The notes: generated by a model from the sequence alone, not told the origin. A stretch of DNA of 64,000 nt from Apis mellifera (GCF_003254395.2 NC_037647.1:2830350-2894349), one strand, 5' to 3'. Counted from the stretch's first letter, positions 45,283 to 60,700 are shown. Translations and numbers: made by a program.

Positions 45283-47170
45283 AAAGATATCCCCTTTCGA
45301 AGGAAAGAAAGAACACCTGACCGGAATATAAACGAATTTGATCAATAGCAATAAGGAAGGAGGGGGGGAAGGTGTATGAATTATGGAAATGCAGTGACAA
45401 TTACGCCGTGCGTGCGTTTCCAGTCTAATCGGAAACCGGGTTTACCCGTCCAACAGGGGCTGTCAGATGGGAATCGAATTCACAAGGCGCAGACGGGCGG
45501 CAGGGGCAGCCCACGCGCCGTCCCGTCGTTGCGACATCCTTTTTTGCCTCACGCACGTAATCAGAACACGTGCGCCGGTCGGCCGTCATCGATGCAGGTG
45601 CACCGGGCGAACGGTTTGCGGCGAGCGACGCAACGCGTGTTGTTGTGCACGCCGTGACCTTTCCCGAAAGCCCATCCCGTCTACCGATCGCGCCAGCTGC
45701 AGTCACTGTCTGGCCTCTGGCCCGGCTCGATCTGCCACCGGTGACGTCGACCGTTTCCCAGCTCTCGACGCCAATGCAGAAATTACCCCCTGCGACCCCC
45801 TGGACCGTCTGAGCGGTGTCTAGCCATCGCCCCCTACCTCGAACCGTCGGAACCCTCGCCCCCGCTGCGCCCTACCTCTCTCTCTCTCTCTCTCCCCTCC
45901 CTTCTCTCCTACTCTCTCTCTCTCTCTTCCCTTCCCTTTTCCTGCCGCTCTCCCTCTTGCGCCACCGACTGCCCCACCCATCCTCCCTTGCCCGTCTCCA
46001 CTGCTCCTACCCCCGTTCCACGATCTCCGTCGACCTTCTCTCCCCGGTTGGCGGGGGTGCAGTCTAGCCAGCGACTATAGTCTTCGCATCGCGGAATGGT
46101 ATGCCGTGTAGCGGGGCCCGGGTTGACGCAATGCATCGCACGATCACGAAGGAGTATAGGGACGGCAGCCGAAAACCCATCGACGAGACGTTTGTTGTTG
46201 GAGGAAAATTTTCCCCTTTTCTCTCTCACGCGGTGCGTGGCGGATCCCCTTTCTCGACTTACATCTCGCTGGAAGCGGTGACGGACGATTGGCGGCCGCG
46301 CCGTTAAAACCCGGGATATCGCTCGTCGATCTTCGATACATCAAGTTGGCGCTTCCCGGTGGATTCGGTCGAACTTGGACGACGACGCAAGAGACGGTGG
46401 GGTGGACGGGAAGGCGAGCCAGCCCCCGATCTTTCCTTTGTGGGGTGGCGGAGACCGTAGAGGGTGAGACAGGTTGCAGTTCGAGTCGCGTTAAGGGTTA
46501 TGATTACGAGGAGTCGACTATATTCCGACGACTGGTGGTAAATATTGAAAGGATAAGGGGTTGAAAGTCGAGATCGTAGTCGAGTCGAGATAATACGATA
46601 TTTTTTAAGTTTAGAAAAAGAAGGAGAAGAAAATGACGAGATATATACGCGACAGTATTGATGATGGCATACTCATTCATGGGAAGGAAAGTTGTACGAA
46701 CTCGATGGAGTAATATGCTGTGTAACGGACCTGACGCAAACCTGACGAAGTTTGTTCAACCGAGAATCCCGATGGCTCGTTGCGAAAATACGTGTCTTAC
46801 AAATGCACAAAGATAATGGGTTGCATACACAGGGTACACAATGAGGAACACTGTGTTCGGGTATTCCAAATGACTAGCGTAAATAATTCTTTCTGTTGGA
46901 TGCGTTCGAGTGATCACGAGTGGTGAATTCCGAGGGGATCGAAGAACGCGCACAAAAAGCCTCCCTAGCACTTTCCAGACGCCCCCTCTTCCTCGCGTGA
47001 CTCAAGACGATTAGGTCTGGCTTGGGAGCGCAAGAGTTTAGTCTCGGTTTGATTGGGGTAGGTCCCAAACGTATAGTCGACGACGTAATAAGCCCCAGCC
47101 ACCGCGAGGACATGCTACCAACGTGGCAAGGTCAGTGATGGGGAACCTACGTTAATTAACGTCTTGCCAT
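43401..47170. other. Large CpG-rich region with microsatellites
   Basis: GC-rich open frames occur on both strands without family features. A (TA)n microsatellite lies at 45225-45280, and (CT)n tracts lie at about 45872-45894 and 45912-45927. It could contain promoter or 5' UTR sequence. No exon can be supported. Confidence 0.35.
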
Positions 47171-50100
47171 TAAACCCGTTTCGATAGGTCTCTCGAGATC
47201 GAACCCCCGATAATCATCATAAAGCAACGGAGCAATGGTCAAACTCCTTTGGGAAGACGATAATTTTACACGGGGCTGACTGTTATACTGTAATATCTTA
47301 TGCTATTAGTGTCATCGCGTAGACGATGAGTAATTGTTTGACACAGTTGGCTAAATGTCAAACGATATTGGAAACAGTTCAACCTTGCGCTAATTCCCTA
47401 TCGATCCATCTCATCGTTCACTTTTAATCCCTAATATAGAGGGATGATTCGAAAGTTCTTTGCAACGAGTTTCTAAATTGTTGAGAGAGAGGTGTGTCGA
47501 AGAGATTCCAGTGCATAAAGAAAAATTGATAATTTTTGATAAGCATAAACGTAAAGATAAAATTGGGATTTTTAAATCAACAGAAATAAAGTATAAATAT
47601 TATATTCGTGATAAAATAAAGTTTCGTATTTTTTTCTGCATAAATGAGAATAAATAATACAAAATGGTACACGTCACGAAAAATAGGATGGAAAATACGA
47701 TGATTATATGATTGAAGTTATATCGTATTATCAAGTGACAATATTTATTCAAATAGAGTGCGATTACTAACTTGTCTGATAGAAAAAAATACAAAAATAA
47801 TTCTGTATTCTGTTTTACAACTTTCACGGAATGTAACGGAGCAAGCTTCAACAGATTCGCTATGCTGCAATCTCGTTGAAAAAAATTATTAAAAAATCAG
47901 TACAAATTTACATTTACTGTTATAAAAATATATCATTACAAGTTCGAATAAATTATCAAACAAATTATTCGTAATATCGAGGCTATATAATATTATATTA
48001 ACAAGATCAATATCATTACATGATAAATTAAAAAAATCTCAACAAATAATATCGACAAATCTTCGTATCGAGCTCTCACGATGAACACGGTCGCAGACCA
48101 ACGTCGAACCAGATGGTTGTCGTAGGTTAGTTAATCGATAAACTTATTTTTCCCGCGCACGATGCAGTGACAAGAAGTCGGAATATTGCTAGCCCTATTA
48201 TAGTCCCCAGCTGTACATTTCATCGTCTCGCACGAGTGGTGTTATCAAGGAAATCGTTTTGTTGCGTATATTGTGGCGAAAGATCAATGGAGTGAAAGAG
48301 AAAAAGGGGGCGCACGGGGTCGTTCACGAATGAACGAGTTATTGAAAAGCGTGGAAAAAGAACGCCCGTATAGACAGAGCGCAGGAAATGCAACGAGGAA
48401 CTTTGCAACGTGTACACGAGTGTGTTACGACCACAGGACGATGTCGTCCTCGCATGAAAAATGAATCTAGAACATCGCATCTTTTATATATATATAATAT
48501 ATGCAACGACGTGATCTAACTTCGTCGTTCGTTGATTTCTTTTTTCTTTTTTCGATTTTTCTTATTCTGAAAATCCTTGCACTTCGCACTTACGTGACCG
48601 CTATTACGGTCGTGTGATATAACTTTCACGTGCACGCTGAGCGTCGCATCCATGGAAACGTGAGCATGCGTATCCATCGTGAGTAGTAGCCGTGCACGCG
48701 CGTCCCGGACGTATCGGAGCGTGAGTATGAACAAGCGGACGAAAACACGCCGTTGCCAGAAATAACCGAGTATGAGTCAACTGTAGAGTCTAAATAGGAG
48801 ATTGGCCACATTTAGAGCTCGTGTCTAGATTATATCGTGATTTACGCATCAAATAACCCAGAAAATCTAATTATCGAAAGGGAGTATCGAGGCTCGATCC
48901 TCGATCGGGAGATCTGTCATGTGTCGAATATCGCGGGTTCGAGAGTTAAAAGGCGTCAAGTTCGCGCTATCTGTATGCATCTTTTGGCGCGCGTCGCATC
49001 GATTGGTTGGTGGAAACACGCCGTCTGCAGAGAGGTAAAAGTTAATAGGAATGTTTTATTCATCTGTTAATTGACAATTAAGATACATCTCGTACCACAT
49101 CAAAGGTGTAAAATCAAGTAGGTGCCTCGAAGTACTCGTGCAATTTAATCTTCATCCTTATCGTTCATCCTTGTTAAAACGTGCGGGTTTCTGCGATTCT
49201 CAAGGGTTACTTGATTTTGTAAAAAGGATAATAAATATGTACAAAGAAGTGTATGGAAGGAATAGAGAGGGAGAGAGAGGATAGTAAAGAGGGATAAAAG
49301 CTATCGTTGTCTGCACTTGTAATTCAAATTTTCTCTTCCAGGATGCAAGATGTTTCTCCATAGTGAAACGACACAGAGAGATCGTAATTAGCTGGTTCCG
49401 GTGTGCATGAGAATCGTTCTTAAAACCCGTGAAGAGACAAAAAAAGAGAGAGAGAGAGAAAGAGAGAGAGAAAAGAGGATAGAGCAAGGTGCTTATTCAT
49501 CTTTGTAAAACTGTTTACGCATGAAAGTATTTTCACAAGTAGATAACACCTCGCTTACCGAAAAAGAAAAAAAAGAAAAAGAAAAAGAAAAAAAAGGTAT
49601 TAAATGCTGCATGAAAGCGAAACATGGATACGAGACTGAGATTTTTCATGGACACGTTTTGATTCCGCCGCTCGGAGATTAACCTATCTCTGACGTCTCT
49701 GCGTGAATATAAATATATATACACGGTGACGCACGACACACGCATAACCCTTACGAGCTGACCGGCACGTGTCGAGACAAGGCGGTTAGTTGAATGCAAG
49801 AAGATAGAAAGATAGACGGAAAAGAGAGAGAGAGAGAGACGGAGAAGCGGAGGATAAAGGGCTGGGAGAGGTGGGGGGTTAGAATTATACGTGCCCCGAG
49901 GAAAACTCAATTCGCGGCCACTTTGACGCACCCTCCATCTGGATGGATCGTTGGACGCGTTGATACAAATCCACAAGATATACTCCTTCTTCTTCCTTCT
50001 ACTCTTTACAATCGGTCCACTCCTCCTTTTCTCTCTTCCCGCCGCATAGTCGTAGTAGTTTATCCTGCTTTCTATCCTATATACACCAGTGTGCACGTGC

Positions 50101-53100
50101 AGATATACTCATTCGTACACACCGACAGACTCGCAGACACGTGCATGGACCGGCAACAATTCCTAACCAAAAAGCCGGAGTCACCCTCGCCTCCCCCCTC
50201 TTACCCCTCGCACGGGAGTGTCTGGCTGCGACCGTCATCGGCGGGGCATCGAGATGCGGGGAAGTAAGAGGGGAAAACACCCGGCACAGTGGCGAGCGGC
50301 AAGAGAGGAGTGGGAACACAGACCGACAGTGGCTCAGGGGGGAGGCTACGTACTCGTGACGTTGCGTCTAGACGCCCCCTCCACCTCACCCGAAACGACG
50401 TCCACACAACGAGCGCCGAGCCAGAGCCGAGGAAAACGCTCGGCTTTCTCCGCCCCTCGTGTACGTAAATTGCCGAATGCCGAAGCGAGCGTTTCATTCT
50501 CGTCACGCTAGATGTCGTTGCTGTTGGCTGAATCAAGCCTCCGCGGGGATTTTCAAAGTGCGCGGGCTTTACCATTTATTCGATGTCCGATGAAGAAGCA
50601 AAGCGTTTTTATCTATCCAATTTTCTCAGTCGTATCTCAGCATGATTGCGAAATGAAGTGTGATTCCCTCGTGTTTTCAGGCTACTTCGATGGAAGGATT
50701 GATGATTACGTTTCATTTTTGCAATGGAATACTACGACAGGTAAGGTTACAATTTTTTTTGTCTCCATCGTTGCAGAATACGTTAACGTTAACGAATAGT
50801 TGAACGCAACATTTATAGGTTTATCGATATGATCGGGTTAATTTTATTATTCCTATCGTGATTCATGATTCACCGCGGAGCAAACAGTGCGTACACGCGT
50901 TTATCGGGGATCACGGTTCGCAAGTCAAGAAAGGTTAGGCGGGATTTAAGAGCGGTGTATCCTTAAGTTTGCGTTCTTACGCATGCGTTTAAATTAGGAA
51001 TGGCATTTAAGGCCATTCGTGAACTTTATTATCGTTTAATCGCGACGGCGAACATACACATACACACTCTTTTAATCACGTGCACCCGCGCATACGTATA
51101 CACTCGTGCGGAGAGACACGAGAGAGTAGATGTGCATCGTTGAATTTTTATGGACTGAGGGGAGCGATGCGAGACAGACGTTTCATGGCCTTGAAGATCC
51201 GCGGCCAGCGATAGGGGCACAGTTCTTTTGTGGAAAATAATTTTAGTCGTGAACCGTCGTTTCCACCAGTGAACGCGCAAGCTAATTAAATTTCTACGGA
51301 TCGTATACTATGTTTGACGCGGGAAACCTGGATTTCTAAATGCCCCTTTATAACTATTACATTGAATTTCACGATAGAAATTTGAAAGGGCAAAGTCAAC
51401 CGAGACATTTGCCATTAATTGTAACATTAAAAAGTAAATTAAACGTACGACCAATCGAGCTTTTATAAGAAATTTAAAACTTCATTTCAAAATGTCCCAA
51501 ATTAAATAGTTTCAATGTTTTTTTTGTACACCAAATTATCAATTGATAATATTAATGAATTGGCCATAATAATAGTCAGTGTACTAGTATGTAAGAAATT
51601 TATTAATTAAGAAAATTCAACAATTTGCAAAGTTATTATTCTCATTCAAAAAATAGTATTAGTAGTAGTGGTGATAACATTTTGAAAGATAGTTATGATA
51701 TTATTGAAATATATTAAATTATAAAAGTACATTGGGAGAAAGGAATGGTCTAGAAGTTATATCCGAAATTGATGTCGTAAATCTAAAGCATTACATTATG
51801 CATTATATCTACATACATCAATTTTTCTCATCACTCATAAGATAATATATGGTCACACGGGAGATTGCACTTTGCATAGGAAGAGATTCATCATCTCTTA
51901 AAAAAATATGGTTATGGGGAAAAACATTTTCCACTTTTTTCGTCACTTAAAAAAAGAATTATATATCTCGTCTCATTTTCCTCGCTGTTCCTCACATAAT
52001 GTTCAAACAGTGAGGAACAATGATAACGACGATGATAATAGTGAACGAAATATTTTAAAAAATTCTACATATATTATAAAGAAATTATAACATTCTTAGA
52101 GAATTTCCTCAAGAAGATTATATTTATTTTTTTCGTATACCTTAAGCATTTCACAACTCTTAACCTTTTCGTTTTAAATATGAGACTATAAAGAATATTC
52201 TTTATTACGTCTTTACGCCTCGAATTGAAAGTACATTCAGACGTATGTAACACGTGTGCAACGAAATCAAAAGAAAAAGCGAGTCGCCGACTACCGTGAA
52301 AATTATTCAACCCGTTGATTGGCGCACGTCGGTTCCTGCATTCCTTCGTTCACGTGTACGGCGAAGGCGGTCGCGCAAATAAAGAGTCGGACTCGCCTTC
52401 TGTCGGCGACAATGGCAATAACAATTGAATCCGCGGCGAGCGGTAACTGCACGTGTTTATGACGATCTCGGTTTACGCTTGTAAAGAGTGGTTGGCCTCT
52501 AAAGGCCGAGGCATCCGACCGACCCTTGCCTCCTCGCTTTGCTTTCATAAATAAGACGAGGCCGATTTCTCCGCTCTTTTCCTTTAATCCCATTTTTTAT
52601 AGTCTTTATATATATATATATTTTTTTTTTTCGTTTGTCTTTTCTCGTACAATTTTTATTCTTCCTTAAATTTATATCCGGTTCAAAATCAATATCAATT
52701 TTGATATTTTATTTCCAAATAAAGTGTATTACATCAACTTCGATTTTTTCGAATATTTTCATCATTTCGAGGTACAATGAATGAAGCAGGGTTTTAGCAT
52801 AGCAAGATATAATTTTTTGTAAAGCAAAATTTGCAAAATTATTCTACAACAATACCTATTATTAATGAAATAACGAACTGTGAAGATAAGATGTATATAT
52901 ATTGTAGACTTCTTATCTTGCAAACAGTTTTTTTACAATTTCATTTGCTTTCTTATCGTATAATATCAATTAAAAATTTTATCAATATTAAAATTATTAT
53001 TATCAAATTTCGTACGTAGGTTTCATCGTTCAAATTTCGTCACTCGAAATTCGTTGCTCCATTAAAAGAGAAAAAATTAGTTTCTTCTTTCGCATTTCCA

Positions 53101-54490
53101 ATTATAAAGAAATTATTGTCATATAAATTATATCATTCTCTCGATCATATAATTTTCGTAACAAGTAGTTTCGCTAGATTTCGATCATTCGATCAATCGA
53201 GCCAAAATCGATTTGTGAGGATATTTTTGCAATTAAAGGTACGCGTAAGCGAAGGGCTGCGTTCATCGCAAACAAGAACTTACGCAAGCGAACTCGCTTG
53301 AAATGTGGGCTCCTGCAGCAAGTACGAGGGAAACTATTTAAAGGTCACGCATATATTTCGCGGCGGCGGTGCAGCTGCACGAGCCGACCACGTAAAAATA
53401 TGCGAGCGTTTGCTCACGCGCCTGTTTCGCGCCATCGAAACGTTCCAGTTCGTGTGTATTGTCTCTGTCGTTTGTACCTGTGTGCTAGCCCAATTCGTGT
53501 ACAAACTGTATCTATTCGATTATGCAAAATTTCTTCTTTCACCATTTATAGGGAATAACTTGTAAAGAGTTATCGTTTGATGTTACGTACATATGTAGCG
53601 CGTTAACACAAGTTAAAAATTGTAGCACGATAGTAAGAATTACTTTTCGAAAATTTCGTCAAAAAATATTTTCAATATATTTCCTTAATTTCCAATTTTT
53701 TATTACGAATGTTAGAATCGTTGCAATCTTTTTTTTTTTTGCATTAAGATTGTATTCAGCTATTTTCAATATTTTATTTTTCAGGCTTTGTGGTCATTTA
53801 TTATCGGAAGATACATATTTTGGAATAATTTTAGTACAGAGATCTTCGTTCGAGATTTTCATTCAACTTTTTCGATTCATATCCTTCATTGCTATATTCG
53901 AATTTCTATTTTAATTCTGTATGGAAAATTATAAAAATTGCAATCCAATAGAATCTCATTAAGATAGAATAAAATTATATAGTTAGTGTGCTCAATAATT
54001 GAACTTTTGCATTCGCTATCTATATCTAAATTTCTATTATTCTAACGAAATTAATTTTAAATAGGATTCTATTGTATGCATTTTTTAAATTCTCTTTATA
54101 TTAAGTACAATAGGATTCTCCAAATTATATAGAGTTGCAATTTCCTTTATAATCTGCAAGAAGTTATCTCATATTTGTAAAAAAAAACCTTGGTTATAGT
54201 CAATAGAATATTTTAAGGAATAACTTTTTATAAAAATAATTTATGAAAAATTAGGGAAGGAAAGCAAAAATACGAGAGGCATTTAAGGGTAGAGAATCTA
54301 ACGATTAACTTAACAGGAAGTCTAAGAATATTCTAATCTCTAACCGTTGATGTTCCGTCTCCTTTTGGATTTTCTTCGGTGTTAGGGGTTCCATTTTATG
54401 GGCATGGAAGTTCTCCTGATTATTTTTCCCTTATTCGTGTTTTTGTTTTTTCCCCATTTTAGAGAGTAGGGCATCTCGAGAGGGTTCTTG
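47171..54490. other. Mixed AT-rich and CpG-patch sequence
   Basis: Holds (GA)n at about 49445-49472 and 49822-49839, A-rich runs at 49561-49594, and CpG islands at 48180-48830, 49800-50540 and 52300-52590. The frame 53305-53565 encodes a hydrophobic C-terminal half but has no ATG. No gene is supported. Confidence 0.35.
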
Positions 54491-54494
54491 AAAA

Positions 54495-54970
54495 TTATTT
54501 TTTTTTTTATTTTCTTTATTTCTTATTTCTTTTATGTGTTTTTCGTTTTTTTTGTATTTTTGTATTTTTCCACAAAGGGCAGTGGTTTTACCACGAGACA
54601 ATATTTTTGGTGTTCTCACACCTTTCACACACAATTCTTCGATCTTTAATTCGTCGTCATTTTCGTACGTAATTTATGGTCTTACGTATGGACACTACTA
54701 CTAAAACTTTAATACTCCTCCTTTTCTGTTCTTCGTAATTCATCATACTCCAAACACTTCTTCTGTAATCTGTAGTAATCGTGGGTTTATTTTTCGTCGA
54801 CGCCGTTTTATTGACCTTAATCGTGTTGTGGAAAGAGGTCCTTCCATCCGTGGATAAGTTTCCAGCTGCTGGACTTGAAGGAAAAACCAAAGGAGACCAA
54901 CGAGGATTCGAACCCTAGAACTTCTTGTCAGAAAGCCGAGACCCTATACCCTAAGCCACAATGCCCCTCC
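54495..54970 (-). mobile_element. tRNA-derived SINE-like element
   Basis: On the minus strand 54970-54894 resembles a degenerate tRNA. It has an A-box-like GTGGCTTAGGGTATAGG, an anticodon-arm-like GCTTT/GAAGT with loop CTGACAA, a perfect B box GGTTCGAATCC, and partly paired ends (GGAGG with TCTCC). About 380 nt of unrelated body follow, then an A-rich tail (54540-54495). Head, body and tail match SINE architecture. The T-stem and acceptor mismatches rule out a functional tRNA. No target-site duplication is evident, so a lone tRNA pseudogene is the alternative. Confidence 0.5.
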
Positions 54971-57700
54971 TGATTTCCCTATTGTTATTATACCTATTTA
55001 ACTGACATAGAATCCTCTTACCACTATTCCATAACTCTCGAACTCGGCGAAGGCGTTCGTTAATACCGACTCAGTACAGATATTTCTCTACAGACATTTC
55101 TCAAACTGTTCTCCTCTTTTTCTACTAAAAGTATTAAATTCTATAAAAACAATTATATTTCTTTATATATAAATTTTTATTATAATTGTTTTCACGATAT
55201 ATCAAATAATTAAAATTACAAAATCGTTTTTCTTCTAATAAATCTCAGCTCGAAATATCAAATACATAAAAATTATGAAACGATTACCGAAGATACTTTT
55301 ATTTATTTCATTCGTCATTTCGTTACATCATTATACATACGAGTTACGAGGTAAACAGTCGATGTTCAGGGTATAAGGTACACGATACACAATAACATAT
55401 GCTAGTATATGTCAACATATCGAACTCGTAGATTGGAAATCGAAATTCAAGAAAAGTTAAAGTTGTTAAATTTTTCTTAATTATTCATACGTATCGAGTG
55501 AATATGTGCGTTAGATGTGTAAAGTGTAAAATTCTTGATACATCAGATCGCCTGAATTTCAGTGCGCGTTTAGTTTGAACTTTGGAAAATGAATAATAGT
55601 TAAATCTATATTACGAAGAAACATACGCCTCGCTCGGCCAAATGAATCTTCCCTCTTTGTGGCTCATCTTATGACGTCCATCTTTTCGAGGAAAAGAAAC
55701 GCAGGATGCGAAGATTGCACGGTTTAAGGAGAATAGGAACGTTGTGGATTAAACGAGGAGACACGTACATATATAATACGCCGTACATATGTACACGAAG
55801 AGGCAGGAGAGAGAGAATTGTCTCGACGAGAGTTTCTCTTAAGTTGTACAAACACGGTGATACTTGTCGGTGATTATGGTGTGGTTGTTTTGATGATTTT
55901 GAGCAAACATGCCGTCGAGGAATTTACCGTCTTAGGGGGTTGAGCAGCTAATCGGTGTGCAAAGATACGGAAAACGAGCTGGTAAAGAGGAGGGAACGAG
56001 GACTCGCTGCGTGTAGAGGAGAACGTTTGCGAAGGAGGGAACCATCAAATTCGTCCTTTTTTGATTAATTTTAGTCACCGACCGACAGCCACGTTTCTAA
56101 AATCGTCCCCATTCTTAGCTTTCCGTGTGTATAATGCACGCGACACAGCATCCTCTTAACTCCGTTTCGTGGCCTCTTGGAACGGGTACGAAAACAATGT
56201 TCTCTATTGTTCGAAGGGACGATGGATAATTATAGTATGTTCAATAAACCAGAAACAAGGCGGATAAACAAAATATTTACGTGTTAAACACGTGGCAGAT
56301 ATAAGAAACTTTCTTGATCGGTAAAAATATATGGAAACGAGCTGGAGTGTGTTGTGAGCGTTAATGTTATTAGTTTTTATTTTTTTCTTTCCGTTTCTTC
56401 CATATATTGTGCTCCGTTATTTATGTTTATCATTTGTATGTAGATATATCTAGAATATATATAGATATATTTCATGACAAATGAATCGTTTAAAATTTAT
56501 TTTTAGACTCAAATCATTATGTTACTCATTCGATTGGTAATAAATAATTCTAAAGTGGAAGAACGAATAAATTAATCTTTATAGAAAGATAGATTATTCG
56601 TTCTATTTCATGTGTCTTGAAATCGTAAATTTCGAAAAAAACGAAGAACAAGAATTAATTTAAAAAGTGTAAATATTTTCAATTTAATAATCATATTTAC
56701 GGAACTTATAAACATCTTTTTTTTCCTCGTTGTGTGCAAGAAAAAAGACTGTTCGAAAATAAACACGGAAAATAAACACATACGGTTGCTCAGTATAACA
56801 GTACATAATGATAGAATAAAAGGAAATATTCAGGATTCAAAAATAGATTTTTCGACACAGAATAATATTTCGAAAAGATCTTCTGCATTCGACAATTGCG
56901 AAAGAAAAATTATTCCAAATTAACTAAACCGCTGATTACCCGTTTAAACGTGCAAATGGGTGTACTAGTGCTAGCTACATTCAAGATCCCAAGATGTTTT
57001 TCTTTCGCGGTCCACAGAGATCTCTAGGCCTGAGATGCTTGTTATCCCTTGCGAACCAGTCATAATAGAGGCACAAAGAAGGGGACAGTGAAACGTGCCC
57101 GCTGATTATGACACGAGAAAGGGAAAAAAGTGTAACCAGATGGTTTTTGTTTAGTCTGGAATCGGTGGCCTGCTAACGGAGGCCTTCTAGTTCCTCTCCG
57201 GGGAGAAACGCAGCGGGTGCGATAACTTCGTCGAGGGCGCGACTCGAGTCAAAGTTCATTAAAACCTCCCACGAGGGAGATCGGGATCTTTAATTCTTGG
57301 AATCCTCCTTTACTTTCGTTACTGATGAGAACTATTTCTGCTCGTAATATCCCAAGTTCAAGAGTCTTCGTTCTCGGTCTATATTCTCCATCCCCCCGAT
57401 CGTAATAAATAGCATTCTCCTCGTTGCATTTGTATTAGCGTTAGTATTATTGCGTTAAAGGAATTACAATGTTAAAAGATATTTTTATTTAATTGGATGA
57501 GAGTTTAATCGTAATATCTACTTGTATCTCTAATTATTGAATTTTTAAATGTTACATCTATTAAATTTTGCAGCATCTCATCGCATAATCGTTCTATGTT
57601 CCAAGAAGGATGAGAGCAACTTTTCATCGTTACTTTAAATGTTAAAAAATAAGTATTACATGACATTATATAATACGTTTTCCTCTTAATAATTTCTCAT
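54971..57700. other. Intron- or intergenic-like sequence
   Basis: AT-rich with short CpG patches near 55900-56200 and 57050-57300. No gene or repeat family recognised. Confidence 0.4.
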
Positions 57701-60700
57701 TTTAATTCTAAACTTTCTTTAAACTTGCAGGAAAATCGACCAATCTTTATCATTAAAAAGGAAGGCACTCGACGATATCGAATATGATACACGAAAGGAG
57801 AAGAAAATAATCCGAAATTGATGTGCACTCAAAAAGATTTGTCTTCCGTTCGTTCGTCTGTCTCGCGCGCGAAGAGAACGATGGAGCTGAGGAGGTAAGA
57901 AGGAAGGAAAGCTGTAGAGAGTATAAGAGTAGCGCTCTGGAAAGGATCGCCGTGGGCAAAATCTGCTTCTCGTTCTCCTCCTACGAGCATAATGCCCCGG
58001 CGGGGAATTAAGCAACGAGACGATCGCCAGTCATGAATATACAAAAGCGACCGGGCTGCGTTGCTCTTGGCATAAAACGCGATTAAAATTAACTCGACAA
58101 TAACCAGCCCGCATTAACAATTTATATTTCGTTGTTGGCCGGCCGCGGGCCGTGCCACTTGAACGCGCTCCGATTTGCATTGTGCGTTTTCCAGGAACCC
58201 CGTCTTGCGGCGCAACAATTGCAAAAGCCGCACGAAAACACATTGTTCTACGAATAATCGAATCGTACGAGCTGGTTCCATTTTTCTCTCTCTTTTTTTT
58301 CAATACCGTGTTTCCGTTTCGAGAACATGAATACTCGCTATATTGGACATTTTTTGCGATAAATATCGTTAATTAACATTGTGAAATTTTGGATTGATCT
58401 AGATGGCACATATATCTCGATCACAATGGAACAGCGATATAAATTATAGGAGAAAGCAATATAAATTATAACGCGACAATAAAAAGAGACAAAAGAAATT
58501 ACATATATTATTCTAAGTTTCCAAGTCTGATCCGGACGAGTCATATTCCACTTCGAGCCGACCGCGTTTAAATCTCCACAATGTGGATATTTAGAAATAA
58601 ACTCGATTCAATGGCTTATAATTCAGCCGCCCTAAAAGCAATTCGTAATAAAATCCATAACTCGCGACACGCGGCTTATAATTATCATGACAAACGACCG
58701 TTTTATAGCAAAGCTCGGGTTAACAATTTCTACGGGCCGCCTACAGGATTCTTTATGACGGGCAGTCGGTAAGGGTGTTAACTGCACGTCTTGTGAATCG
58801 AAGGAGTGTGTCCGTGTCTCTTCTACGTCTGATCGGAAACGGTCGTGGATGGGAGAAAGAGAGGGATAGAGCGATCGAGAGAGAGAGAGAGAGGGAGGGA
58901 TGGATCGTACAGTAACAACGTCTTTGTCAGCCGTTCGAGCATTCTTCGTGAGCCCGACAATTACATTCCACGCATCGCTTTGAGCTGTGCCCAGCCCGCC
59001 GCCGTATTCTGCCCGGCCACACATCGACACGATTTGCTCCTGGAAAATTTCAATACGCTTTACAAGGTGGCGGACAGTCGCTACCGAGATCAAAGGGATC
59101 GTGGACGTATTTCGCGTTTCGCTCGTATCACGCCGCTGTCAGGGAATTTGCCCTTCGCTCGCCTTTGATTCCACAAAAGAAATTTCGTGCTGGGCTTGTT
59201 GTCGACGGCGACGCTTCTGCTTATACAATCTCCTCTTTCTCCCTCCCTCATCCAAGGGAGGAGAGGGAAAATTGGCGAAACGCGATGGAATTACGCGTCC
59301 ACTCGGAATCGTTTCCTCGCCGATGTGACGTCTCATTTCGTTTTGAGAATTAGAGGAGATCACGTTGGAAATTTACGGGAAACGTTCTTCGCACGAATGT
59401 TTATAGAGGAAGATGAGTTGCTGCTCTATTAATTTTCATACGCTTTACGTTAAAAGCAGAACGGAATAATTAGTCGATTCGAAGGAAATGTTAAGAATAA
59501 ATATGTATGGCATCGATTATCATTACGGATAATCAAACGAGAGCAATTGCACCCCAAGACCCGCGCATTATACAATCAACCCAATCCTAATCATGCTCGT
59601 TCTCCATGCTCAACGAACTCCGCATGGAGCCACTCTTCGATCTTCTCGTACTGATAACCGAACTGATCACGCCTGAAGAATTTCCTCGTGCACATCTACT
59701 CCCCCGAAAGATCGAATACGAGAATATCTAATCTCTCGCGAGAATTTCTCACAAGTCTCGAGAAATCGGGCTGACCAACCGCATACGTGCACTCGCCGAC
59801 CCGACTACGTGATAACAACACGAGGTCGTTGCACCATTGTTTACATGTATAATGTTATTGTTGCTGTATCTCTCGCATGCCCGTCCGCTGTAATGGAACA
59901 ATAATGTGTTTATTCGTCTCGAACACGTGGACAATCCACACATTTACACGTCTGCCGGGTACGATCGGCTCGAATCAATGCGCAAAGAAATTCAATGTCG
60001 CGCAATTTTTATCCGAAGTGGGAAAATATATATTGTTATTCAACGGGGATTATCGCGGTGGTTTGAATTCTGTGAAGAGAAAGAAAGATGATTCAGCCTC
60101 GTCACGCTATTTATCTCGTCGTAAACGTATGTAACGAGCACAAAGAGTATTAAGCAACGGTTGTGAATCGTCGAGCATTTTTCCACGAGATTTCTTCTTT
60201 TTTCTCTCTCTCTCTCTCTTCTCTTTTTCTTCCTCGTCGAATCGTCATCGATGCCTGGCTTGAATAAAGATAAATCGTCAATCACGCTTTTTCTTATTTT
60301 GCATTATTCTTCGAGTAACGGGTCTTCCCGGATCGAACGATACCGGCGGGAACACGTTTGGGGATAATGGCACGTAGCAAAGTTCGAGTTAGACAGTTTA
60401 AAATAGTTGGAGCCATGGTGTGCTTAGGCGACTTTATCGCCTGATGAATTATAGAAAGCCGCGAGAGCTTTCACGCAAATTTTGTACGCGTATCGGTGAA
60501 ATATGCGATTCGAAATTCGAATGGGTTTGTTATTTAATTTCTTTGCAAACGCAATATGAGACTCGCGATGAGACGAAATATCTCGTGTGCTTAATCTTCG
60601 ATATATTTACGATCGGATTTTGTTTCATATCGTTTCGCTGATTTTTAAATTATAAAAATTTCGAATTGTAATTAACGTTACGTTCCTTCGACGTATTATA

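Noticed and set aside
53305..53565. Hydrophobic 86-codon frame as a small membrane protein
   Set aside because: No ATG in frame, a stop just upstream, an overlapping second frame of equal length, and no recognisable family.
54894..54970. Functional tRNA gene with a GAC (valine) anticodon
   Set aside because: The acceptor stem pairs at only about five of seven positions and the T-stem is poorly paired, so it is at best tRNA-derived.
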